Source: Butyrivibrio sp.
GTDB taxonomy: Bacteria; Bacillota_A; Clostridia; Lachnospirales; Lachnospiraceae
Length of the DNA stretch: 38,460 bases
Direction: 5' to 3'
NCBI GenBank assembly: GCA_024690635.1
Contig: JAILOW010000086.1
Location: forward strand, 1 to 38,460
Positions 16,255 through 23,405 of the stretch are shown in pieces. Under the pieces are notes generated by a model. That model searched no databases and had not been told where the DNA came from. It saw only the letters and a list, made by a program, of their open reading frames with translations. Position 1 is the first letter of the stretch. Every line of letters begins with the position of its first letter. The position numbers and the translations under genes are program-made.

Positions 16255-16923
16255 ATGAATGTTTTTGATATCATAGGCCCGGTGATGATAGGCCCCTCAA
16301 GTTCACACACCGCAGGTGCTGTGCGACTTGGCCGGGTAGTAAATAAGCTGATAGACGGAAGAGACCTTGAAAGAGTGGAGATAACTCTTTCAGGGTCTTT
16401 TGCACGCACATACAAAGGGCACGGAACTGACAGGGCGCTGATGGCCGGAATCATGGGCTACAAGAGCTACTCTCCGGAGATCAGGCAGGCTCTTGAGATG
16501 GCGGATGAAAAAGGGATCAGGTACAGCTTTTTAAAAGAGGACATCAAGGGTGCACATCCGAATACCGCAAGGATAGGCTATTTTTTAAAGGATGGAAGCC
16601 ATGGCGTCATGCAGGGAGCCAGTATAGGCGGCGGAAACATACTTGTGAATCAGATAGACGGCATGACTGTTGAGTTTACCGGAGATAACAACACAATCCT
16701 TGTAATGCACGAGGATAAACCCGGAGTTATAGCAAATGTCACCAACATGATGCACTGGGAGTATGCGGACCTTAATATCTCCAATTTCCATCTTTCAAGG
16801 CAGGAAAAGGGTGGCAGAGCCATTATGACCATTGAGATCGATAACAACCCGCCGGATGAGATAGTTGATGATATCAGAGGAATTGAGAATGTATCAAATG
16901 CTATTCTCATAAGACGAATCTAA
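16255..16923 (+). CDS. sdaAB: L-serine dehydratase, iron-sulfur dependent, beta subunit
   Basis: Together with the alpha subunit it deaminates L-serine to pyruvate and ammonia using an oxygen-sensitive 4Fe-4S cluster. The 222-aa protein has the family signature GPSSSHTAG at about 13-21 and a C-terminal ACT domain (about 145-222, VMHEDKPGVIANVTNMM) that commonly binds an amino acid ligand. AGAGGAATGATTT precedes the ATG. sdaAA follows after 12 bases. The two-gene form is typical of Gram-positive bacteria. The product pyruvate would feed acetyl-CoA and pta. Confidence 0.95.
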   Translation: MNVFDIIGPVMIGPSSSHTAGAVRLGRVVNKLIDGRDLERVEITLSGSFARTYKGHGTDRALMAGIMGYKSYSPEIRQALEMADEKGIRYSFLKEDIKGAHPNTARIGYFLKDGSHGVMQGASIGGGNILVNQIDGMTVEFTGDNNTILVMHEDKPGVIANVTNMMHWEYADLNISNFHLSRQEKGGRAIMTIEIDNNPPDEIVDDIRGIENVSNAILIRRI

Positions 16924-16935
16924 GGAGCTAATGAC

Positions 16936-17823
16936 GTGTTAAAATACGAGACCATCAGCGAACTTGTGACGGAAGCTGAAAAAAGAAACATAAAGATAAG
17001 CGAGCTTGTGATTGAGGATCAGGAAAAATCCACAGAAAAGCCAAGGCTTGAGCTGTATGAAAAGATGGAGATCAGCTTTCAGGTAATGCAGGATTCCGTA
17101 AAAGAAGGGGAAAAGAAGGACCAGCGATCCATGTCAGGCCTTACCGGCGGAGAAGGCTATCTTATGAAGGAATACGCCGGAGCAAAAGAAGGAGGACTGA
17201 GCGGAAGCTTTATGACCCGCGCTATGGCAAGAGCATTGGCGGTTGCAGGCTGCAATGCTTCAATGGGAAAGATTGTGGCAGCACCCACAGCCGGTAGCTG
17301 CGGCATTCTTCCGGGTTGCCTTGTGTCTTTATATGAGGACCGCGGGTTCAAAGAAGAGGATATCATCATGTCCATGTTCACGGCCGGTGCCATAGGAATG
17401 GTGGTTGCAAACAGAGCCAGCATTGCGGGAGCGCAGGGCGGATGTCAGGCAGAGTGCGGAAGTGCGGCTGCTATGGCTGCTGCAGCGTTGGTGGAGCTTA
17501 TGGGAGGAACCCCTTCTCAGTGCGCTGATGCTGTAGCCATCGCTATTTCAAGCCAGATGGGGCTTGTTTGCGATCCTGTGGCGGGACTTGTTGAGATACC
17601 TTGTATCAAAAGAAATGTTTCCGGGCTGGTGATAGCTTTTTCCAGCGCAGATATGGCGCTTGCAGGGGTTGCGCCCAAGATCCCCGCGGATGAATGCCTT
17701 GATGCCATGAGAGAGGTGGGAGATGCTCTTCCGGCTTCGTTGAAAGAGACTGCGGGAGGTGGACTTGCTACAACACCTACAGGTAAAAAATTGAGGGAAC
17801 AGGTTTTTGGTTTGGAAACATAA
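16936..17823 (+). CDS. sdaAA: L-serine dehydratase, iron-sulfur dependent, alpha subunit
   Basis: The 295-aa catalytic subunit contains MARALAVAGCNASMGKIVAAP, AGSCGILPGC, GGCQAECG and LVCDPVAG, the Cys-bearing segments that ligand the 4Fe-4S cluster. The start codon is GTG, supported by AAGGAG at 16922-16927 with 8-base spacing; a nearby ATG at 16931 is in another frame and stops at once. It forms an operon with sdaAB. No clear terminator follows; the 218 bases to the next ORF are AT-rich and may hold a promoter (TTGGTC 17961-17966, TATACA 17983-17988). Confidence 0.95.
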   Translation: MLKYETISELVTEAEKRNIKISELVIEDQEKSTEKPRLELYEKMEISFQVMQDSVKEGEKKDQRSMSGLTGGEGYLMKEYAGAKEGGLSGSFMTRAMARALAVAGCNASMGKIVAAPTAGSCGILPGCLVSLYEDRGFKEEDIIMSMFTAGAIGMVVANRASIAGAQGGCQAECGSAAAMAAAALVELMGGTPSQCADAVAIAISSQMGLVCDPVAGLVEIPCIKRNVSGLVIAFSSADMALAGVAPKIPADECLDAMREVGDALPASLKETAGGGLATTPTGKKLREQVFGLET

Positions 17824-18041
17824 ATTCAGTAACCACCTGCATTTGCCGCATTTTTATTTCAAAAAATTAGTGTATTGTGTTCAAAATGAAAAGGCTTACA
17901 TAACTTATTTTTGTGCCCTATAGAGATATTTGTTTCAATTATGTTACAGTAGTTTAAATCTTGGTCGTACTGTGTTATAACATATACAGAAATATTTTAT
18001 ATTTTTTTTAGTTTTTAAAGAGGGAAAAAGAGGGAAGAAGA

Positions 18042-18140
18042 ATGGCCGAGATAGATGCAACAAGTACAGTTATGCTTTCTCAGACAGAGATTGACAAGCT
18101 GATTCAGAAAATGCAAGAAGAAAAAGAAAAAGAATCATAA
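18042..18140 (+). CDS. 32-aa microprotein with FliM/FliN-like LSQxEID motif
   Basis: A short ORF of 32 codons starts at ATG 18042 behind a purine-rich GAGGGAAG site and ends TAA at 18138-18140, directly before a strong terminator, so it is a self-contained transcript unit. The peptide reads VMLSQTEIDKLIQKMQ in its middle, then a Glu/Lys tail. LSQxEIDxL is the N-terminal motif of flagellar FliM and FliN/FliY, which in FliM binds phosphorylated CheY. No flagellar or chemotaxis gene is in the window. It could be a free-standing CheY ligand or an adaptor for another receiver domain; function is inference. Confidence 0.6.
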   Translation: MAEIDATSTVMLSQTEIDKLIQKMQEEKEKES

Positions 18141-18143
18141 TGC

Positions 18144-18173
18144 AGAGTCATCAGCTTTGATGACTCTTTTTTT
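18144..18173 (+). terminator. Strong terminator after the microprotein ORF
   Basis: AGAGTCATCA (18144-18153) pairs perfectly with TGATGACTCT (18158-18167) around a GCTT loop and is followed by a run of seven T. Confidence 0.93.
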
Positions 18174-18177
18174 ATGC

Positions 18178-18228
18178 AAAAAAGTACCTCCACCGGGAGC
18201 CTGCCGCAGTGAAGGTACTTTATCTTTT
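18178..18228. terminator. Second hairpin, probable tandem bidirectional terminator
   Basis: AAAGTACCT (18181-18189) pairs with AGGTACTTT (18213-18221). Inside, CAC-CGG (18191-18196) pairs with CCG (18204-18206) and GTG (18209-18211), giving a long stem. T tracts flank it on both strands (ATCTTTTT after it on plus, TTTTTT on minus). It may insulate the ABC-F gene or be a small stable RNA. Confidence 0.6.
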
Positions 18229-18342
18229 TGAAGGATTATTCATTTGATTTCATCCTCCTTTCTTTTCTACTAAATATATCGTCAAAAAAAGCTGAGACTT
18301 TAGTGTATAATAAGGCTATTGTTTATATTGAGAGGATATTTT

Positions 18343-19902
18343 ATGAGTATTTTAAATGTTGAACATCTTACCCACGGTTTTGGAGACAGGGCTATCTTTG
18401 ATGACGTGTCTTTCAGACTCTTAAAGGGTGAGCATATCGGGCTTGTTGGCGCCAACGGCGAGGGCAAATCCACATTCATGAATATAATAACAGGCAAGCT
18501 GATGCCTGACGCGGGAACCATAGACTGGGCCAAAAACGTAAAGGTTGGATATCTTGATCAGCATGCAGTCCTTAAAGAAGGGATGACTATCAGAGACGTG
18601 CTGGCGGCGGCCTATGAGGATCTGTTTGATATGGAGCGCAGGATGAACGAGATCTGCGATGCCATGGGAGAAGCGGATGAAAAGCAGCTTGAAGAGTATA
18701 TGGAAGAGCTTGGCACCATACAGGATCTTTTGACTAACCGCGATTTTTATCTTATTGATTCCAAGATTGACGAGGTTTCAAGGGCGCTTGGCTTTCTTGA
18801 GCTGGGGCTGGACCGTGATGTTACAGAGCTTTCCGGAGGACAGAGGACCAAGATCCTTCTTGCCAAGCTTTTGTTGGAAAAACCTGACATTCTTCTTTTG
18901 GACGAGCCCACAAATTATCTGGATGCGGAGCACATTGTGTGGCTTACAAGATATCTTCAGGAGTATGAGAATGCCTTTATTTTGATATCTCACGACATTC
19001 CTTTTCTTAATAACGTAGTCAACATTATTTACCATATGGATGGGCAGACACACAGTCTTGACCGCTATGTGGGCGATTATGACAAGTTTACGGAAGTCTA
19101 TGAGGCGAAAAAGGCCCAGAGGGAAGCTGCATACAACAGGCAGCAACAGGAGATTGCCGATCTTAAGGACTTTGTGGCCAGAAATAAAGCCAGAATCGCC
19201 ACCAGAAACATGGCAATGGCGCGTCAAAAGAAGCTTGACAGCATGGATATCATAGAAAAGATCCAGGAAAAGCCAAAGCCTGAGTTTAACTTTAAAACAG
19301 CCAAAACTCCGGGCAAGTTCCTCTTTGAGATAAACGACCTTGTAATAGGCTACGATGAGCCTCTTTCCAAGCCTCTTACCATGTTTATTGAGAGGAATTC
19401 TTTTATCGTTCTCACAGGAGCAAACGGAATCGGAAAGACGACTCTTTTAAAGAGTATTTTGGGTATAATACCGCCTATTTCCGGCAAAGTGCAGCGGGGT
19501 GAGAATGTGGAGATAGGATATTTCCAGCAGGAGATGTCTCCTGATATCGAGACCACATGTATGGAGGAGATCTGGAACGAATTTCCCGGATTTTCCCAGT
19601 ACGAGGTGCGCTCAGCTCTGGCAAAATGCGGACTTACCACAAAACATATCGAGAGTAAGTGCAAGGTCCTTTCCGGTGGAGAACAGGCCAAGGTAAGGCT
19701 TTGTAAGCTTATAAACAGAGAGTCCAATATTCTTGTTTTGGATGAGCCTACCAATCACCTGGATGTGGACGCAAAAGAGGAGCTTCACAGGGCTCTTAAG
19801 GAATACAAGGGAACGGTTATCATGGTTTGTCATGAGCCGGATTTTTATCAGGATCTGGCGACAGAAGTCGTGGATTGTACAAAGTGGACAACGAAGGTCT
19901 GA
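18343..19902 (+). CDS. ABC-F family ATPase
   Basis: The 519-aa protein has two ABC cassettes in tandem and no membrane part: Walker A GANGEGKST and GANGIGKTT, signatures LSGGQRTK and LSGGEQAK, and Walker B segments LLLDEPTNYLDAEH and LVLDEPTNHLDVDA. A charged linker (about 245-310) joins them. ABC-F proteins act on the ribosome as translation factors or in antibiotic resistance; this one resembles housekeeping YbiT/YkpA-like members more than Vga/Msr types, but that is by eye. AGAGGA at 18331-18336 precedes the ATG. The MATE exporter gene follows after 5 bases. Confidence 0.9.
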   Translation: MSILNVEHLTHGFGDRAIFDDVSFRLLKGEHIGLVGANGEGKSTFMNIITGKLMPDAGTIDWAKNVKVGYLDQHAVLKEGMTIRDVLAAAYEDLFDMERRMNEICDAMGEADEKQLEEYMEELGTIQDLLTNRDFYLIDSKIDEVSRALGFLELGLDRDVTELSGGQRTKILLAKLLLEKPDILLLDEPTNYLDAEHIVWLTRYLQEYENAFILISHDIPFLNNVVNIIYHMDGQTHSLDRYVGDYDKFTEVYEAKKAQREAAYNRQQQEIADLKDFVARNKARIATRNMAMARQKKLDSMDIIEKIQEKPKPEFNFKTAKTPGKFLFEINDLVIGYDEPLSKPLTMFIERNSFIVLTGANGIGKTTLLKSILGIIPPISGKVQRGENVEIGYFQQEMSPDIETTCMEEIWNEFPGFSQYEVRSALAKCGLTTKHIESKCKVLSGGEQAKVRLCKLINRESNILVLDEPTNHLDVDAKEELHRALKEYKGTVIMVCHEPDFYQDLATEVVDCTKWTTKV

Positions 19903-19907
19903 AATAA

Positions 19908-21260
19908 ATGAAGACAAAAACACTGAATAAAGAGCATATGTTCAGCAACAGGAAACTGTTTCTTTTGCTGATACCCATAATTGCCGAACAATTCCTAAAT
20001 TCGCTTATGGGAATGGCGGATTCCATGATGGTGAGTAACGTAGGAGCCGCAGCACTGTCGGGAGTTTCACTGGTGGACTCCATAAACATCCTTGTGGTGC
20101 AGGCATTTAACGCCATGGCTACCGGCGGAGTCATCATCTGCTCTACCTATGTCGGACAGAATGATATTAAAAGAGCTACAGAGGCAGCAAAGCAGGCGAT
20201 TCTTGTTTCCACTGCCATATCCGTAACCATGATGGTGCTGGGGCTGATCTTCAGGACGGGGCTTCTTTCCCTGATCTTTGGAAAAGTCGATGCGGATGTA
20301 ATGCATGCTGCGGGGATTTATTTTCTTTTGACCATTCTTTCGTATCCTGCAGTTGCCATTGCGGCGGCAGCAAGTGCGGTGTTCAGAGCGCAGGCCAATA
20401 CTCGGCTTCCTATGAATGTGGCTATTGTTTCAAATATCCTGAATGTGGCAGGAAATGCGCTTCTTATCTGGGGATTTGGACTTGGAGTTACGGGAGCGGC
20501 CCTTGCGACACTTCTTTCAAGAGTTTTTTCTGCGGTAGTTCTGATGGTAATGCTCAGAAACCCCAAAAATCAGATTTCTATACGAAGATATCATGAAATC
20601 CGACCTGAAAGGGTCATGATACACAGAATCCTTGCAATGGGTATTCCAAACGGCGTGGAAAACTCCATGTTCCAGTTTGGTAAACTTGCCATTCAGTCAT
20701 CGGTATCAACTCTTGGAACCATAGCAATCTCTGCTCAGGCTATGACAAATATATTTGAGAATGTTAACGGCGTTGCGGGAGTCGGCGTGGGAATAGGCCT
20801 TATGACTATAGTTGGACAGTGCCTTGGCGCTGGGCGCAAGGATGAAGCAGTCTATTACACCAAAAAGCTGGTGGTATGGGGATACGTGGTGATATTGCTG
20901 AGCTGTCTTTTTACATACGTAATTGCGGTTCCGGTCACAACTCTTGCGGGAATGATGCCTGAAAGCGCGACTCTTTGCGTTTATATGCTTGGCTGGATCA
21001 CAGTGATCAAGCCAGTTTTGTGGGCACCTGCCTTTGTAACCGCCTATGCTATGCGTGCTGCGGGAGACGTGAGATTTTCCATGACTGTATCAGGGCTTTG
21101 CATGTGGCTTTGCAGAGTTACCCTGGCAGTGTTCCTTATCAGAGTCGTTGGAATAGGCGCAATGGGTGTCTGGATCGGAATGTTCTGCGATTGGGGCATC
21201 AGAGGTATCATTTTCACCATCAGGTTTAAGACGGGAAAATGGATCCACAAGGTTACCTAA
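19908..21260 (+). CDS. MATE family efflux transporter
   Basis: The 450-aa protein has about 12 hydrophobic helices in two homologous halves, starting LLIPIIAEQFLNSLMGMADSMMVS, the characteristic first MATE helix. Such proteins export cationic drugs or metabolites using Na+ or H+ gradients. It follows the ABC-F gene by 5 bases with a poor ribosome binding site, so it is probably translationally coupled; the pairing of ABC-F and MATE suggests drug tolerance, though either may be housekeeping. An in-frame ATG at 19938 is an alternative start. Its end overlaps the longest frame of the next gene. Confidence 0.9.
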   Translation: MKTKTLNKEHMFSNRKLFLLLIPIIAEQFLNSLMGMADSMMVSNVGAAALSGVSLVDSINILVVQAFNAMATGGVIICSTYVGQNDIKRATEAAKQAILVSTAISVTMMVLGLIFRTGLLSLIFGKVDADVMHAAGIYFLLTILSYPAVAIAAAASAVFRAQANTRLPMNVAIVSNILNVAGNALLIWGFGLGVTGAALATLLSRVFSAVVLMVMLRNPKNQISIRRYHEIRPERVMIHRILAMGIPNGVENSMFQFGKLAIQSSVSTLGTIAISAQAMTNIFENVNGVAGVGVGIGLMTIVGQCLGAGRKDEAVYYTKKLVVWGYVVILLSCLFTYVIAVPVTTLAGMMPESATLCVYMLGWITVIKPVLWAPAFVTAYAMRAAGDVRFSMTVSGLCMWLCRVTLAVFLIRVVGIGAMGVWIGMFCDWGIRGIIFTIRFKTGKWIHKVT

Positions 21261-21976
21261 AAAGATGTGATTATGGGACGGGCGTGAAGATGGCAGTAGT
21301 AAGCTACGATATTTCCGGAAAAACGTGTACTTTATATACCGCTGATTCAGAAAACATACCCCTGATAGTTTTGAGTAATTACGCTGATGACGGGGGACCT
21401 GTTTGGGCTGAAGTAAAAAAGCTATGCGACGTGGATTTTAATCTTTTGTCCGTAGGTGGCCTTAACTGGGGAAAGGATATGACTCCCTGGGAGTGCCCGC
21501 CTCTTTACAAGCAGGAGGAACCGTATTCCGGAGGCGCAGATGAGTACACGAAGCTTTTGATATCAGAGATTCTGCCAAGGGCAAAAGAGCTGATAAAAGG
21601 CGTGCCGGAGCATACCGGAATAGCAGGCTATTCTCTTGGCGGGTTATATGCATTATATAACTTATATACATGCGCGGCTTTTGACTGTGCGGCCAGTGTT
21701 TCAGGCTCCCTGTGGTTTCCGGAGTTTAAGCAATACGCCATGGAACATGACTTTGCCCAAAAGCCTTGCAAACTGTATTTATCTCTTGGGGATGCAGAAG
21801 ACAGATCAAGAAATCAGATGCTTAGGACAGTCCGCGAGAATACGCAGGCTCTGGCAGATCATTATAAAAACATGGATATAGATGTTACCTGGGAATTAAA
21901 CGAGGGCAATCATTTCAAGGATGCGACTCTTCGTACCGCCAAAGGAATAGCGGCACTTCTCAGTGCCGCTCGTTAA
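21239..21976 (+). CDS. Alpha/beta hydrolase (esterase-D-like)
   Basis: The protein has a GYSLGG nucleophile elbow (catalytic Ser) in the middle, a conserved ASVSGSLWFPEF stretch, a likely acid region LSLGDAED and a C-terminal ELNEGNHFKDA with the expected catalytic His. This fits esterase / ferric-enterobactin-hydrolase-like cytoplasmic alpha/beta hydrolases. Start is uncertain: the ATG at 21239 overlaps the MATE gene by 22 bases, while in-frame GTG 21284 and ATG 21290 lie after it; none has a convincing ribosome binding site. The last 17 bases overlap the convergent phosphatase gene. The substrate is unknown. Confidence 0.75.
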   Translation: MDPQGYLKRCDYGTGVKMAVVSYDISGKTCTLYTADSENIPLIVLSNYADDGGPVWAEVKKLCDVDFNLLSVGGLNWGKDMTPWECPPLYKQEEPYSGGADEYTKLLISEILPRAKELIKGVPEHTGIAGYSLGGLYALYNLYTCAAFDCAASVSGSLWFPEFKQYAMEHDFAQKPCKLYLSLGDAEDRSRNQMLRTVRENTQALADHYKNMDIDVTWELNEGNHFKDATLRTAKGIAALLSAAR

Positions 21977-22742
21977 CGTTATCATATGCTTCGCAGAATC
22001 TTGCCGCAAAGGAACGTTCTTCCCCAGCCATAGTCAGATGGGTGATGTCGCCTCCTCTGAGCGTTCTAAAGGTAACTATGCCTTTTTCACGCTCCTCTGT
22101 TGCGATCTCTGTTACGGATGTCGGAGCAAATGCCATAAACTGCAGAGGTACGAAGGGCGAGATGTTCCATAAATGTGACAGGAACACTGCGGTTATTCCA
22201 AAATGGCAAAAGATAGCAATGGTCTTGTTGTTACCCTGCTCAGTACTATAGATCATGCCGTTTCTTTTATAGCCCTGTCTTTCCAGGAATTTGTCAAATT
22301 CCGTGGTAACATGGTCATAGACAGAAACCATGTCACTGCAGGTCACAAGCTCTGACTCTCTCCAGGCTTTTTTATCAAAAAGCTCGGGATGGTTCATGTA
22401 GTAGGAAGGGAGCATGTCCCAGGTGATCCTTTTTTTGTATTTTCCCGTTTGAGGATCGATCTCAAGGTCAGTTTTATAGGCTTCCCTTGCGGATTCTGAC
22501 AGATTGGGATCAAATACCGCGGGGAATTCCTGGAGCCATTCGAAGGTCTCGGCTGTTTTTCCAAGCTTTTCAAGGCAGTAGGCAGCTGTTTCTCTGGCTC
22601 TTCCAAGAGGTGACTGATATACTTCATCAATTCCGAAATCATTTATTGTGGCAGCCAAAAGAGCTGCTTCTTTTTTTCCCTTTTCCGTAAGGGAATCAGT
22701 GGTGTAATCGGGGTCTCCGTGTCTTATAAATATCAGTTTCAT
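21960..22742 (-). CDS. Histidine phosphatase family protein
   Basis: The 260-aa product starts MKLIFIRHGDPDY, the catalytic RHG motif where His becomes phosphorylated, followed by SPLGRARETA with the second conserved Arg, and IFCHFG near residue 180 supplies the second catalytic His. It belongs to the phosphoglycerate mutase-like superfamily, acting on a small phospho-metabolite. The start at 22742 is chosen for GGAG upstream on the minus strand; a longer frame to 22820 lacks one and would overlap the promoter region shared with the divergent thioesterase gene. Confidence 0.85.
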   Translation of the reverse strand: MKLIFIRHGDPDYTTDSLTEKGKKEAALLAATINDFGIDEVYQSPLGRARETAAYCLEKLGKTAETFEWLQEFPAVFDPNLSESAREAYKTDLEIDPQTGKYKKRITWDMLPSYYMNHPELFDKKAWRESELVTCSDMVSVYDHVTTEFDKFLERQGYKRNGMIYSTEQGNNKTIAIFCHFGITAVFLSHLWNISPFVPLQFMAFAPTSVTEIATEEREKGIVTFRTLRGGDITHLTMAGEERSFAARFCEAYDNVNERH

Positions 22743-22819
22743 AGCATTCTCCGTATTTTTATGATCATGTGTAGTATAATATATATTCGAAAATTGTTGA
22801 AGATACGGAGTGAAAAACA

Positions 22820-23272
22820 ATGAGACCCACGCGCACAGAAAAAGAAAATGCCATTAGAGAGAAAATGATCGCAGAGCTCTATGCCAATGAGGTAAACAAG
22901 TTCGTTGGATTTGAGATACTGGAGCTTAGCCCGACATACAGTAAATCCCGCGTAAAGTGCGATTCAAGACTTATGAATTCATACGGAAGCATACACGGAG
23001 GCGTACTTCTTGCTTTTGTTGATGCCATGGCGGGAGCCACGGGCAGCATGAACGGACACTATGTTACAACGGTGTCTGCGAACCTCAATTTCCTGCTTCC
23101 TGCGGTAAATACCGAGTATATCTACTGCGAATGCATGAAGTTAAAGACAGGTAAGCACATTCTGGTGTTTGATATCAGAGTTACCGATGACAACGGAAAT
23201 CTTTTGGATAGCGGAGAATTCTCGTTCTTTGCCAGCAAGGTACCTGTCCTTGGAGATAACCTGAGATATTGA
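22820..23272 (+). CDS. PaaI-like hotdog-fold thioesterase
   Basis: The 150-aa protein matches the hotdog thioesterase family (PaaI/YdiI-like): an N-terminal helix, SYGSIHGGVLLAFVDAMAG with the HGG motif on the central helix, then the NLNFLLPA strand and a final FFASK strand. Such enzymes hydrolyse acyl-CoA thioesters in the cytoplasm. TACGGAG stands about 12 bases before the ATG. It is divergent from the histidine phosphatase gene, with a TATAAT at about 22776 in the gap. It is followed by the Amt promoter. Confidence 0.85.
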   Translation: MRPTRTEKENAIREKMIAELYANEVNKFVGFEILELSPTYSKSRVKCDSRLMNSYGSIHGGVLLAFVDAMAGATGSMNGHYVTTVSANLNFLLPAVNTEYIYCECMKLKTGKHILVFDIRVTDDNGNLLDSGEFSFFASKVPVLGDNLRY

Positions 23273-23286
23273 TTTACAAAAAAGTG

Positions 23287-23315
23287 TTGACAAGTATTTT
23301 TTATCGGTTTACAAT
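23287..23315 (+). promoter_or_regulatory. Strong SigA promoter of the Amt-PII gene
   Basis: A perfect TTGACA at 23287-23292 and TACAAT at 23310-23315 with a 17-base spacer. The transcript would begin near 23322, only about 14 bases before the hairpin at 23336-23363. Confidence 0.8.
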
Positions 23316-23335
23316 TCAAAACCATAAAGACAAAG

Positions 23336-23373
23336 GCGTCTTGGAGTTAACCCTCCAAGGCGCTTTTTCTTTT
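23336..23373 (+). terminator. Terminator-like hairpin in the Amt-PII leader
   Basis: GCGTCTTGGAG (23336-23346) pairs with CTCCAAGGCGC (23353-23363), 11 pairs with one G-U, followed by TTTTTCTTTT. It lies between the promoter and the start codon, so most transcripts would stop before the gene unless it is read through. It might also end the upstream thioesterase transcript. No competing antiterminator arm was found. Confidence 0.75.
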
Positions 23374-23405
23374 GCCCGGATATTACATGGAGAGGAGAAA
23401 TGTGT

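Noticed and set aside
23353..23375. Possible Sig54 promoter (GG and GC boxes) before the Amt-PII gene
   Set aside because: The GG and GC are 13 bases apart rather than 10, and a perfect SigA promoter lies just upstream.
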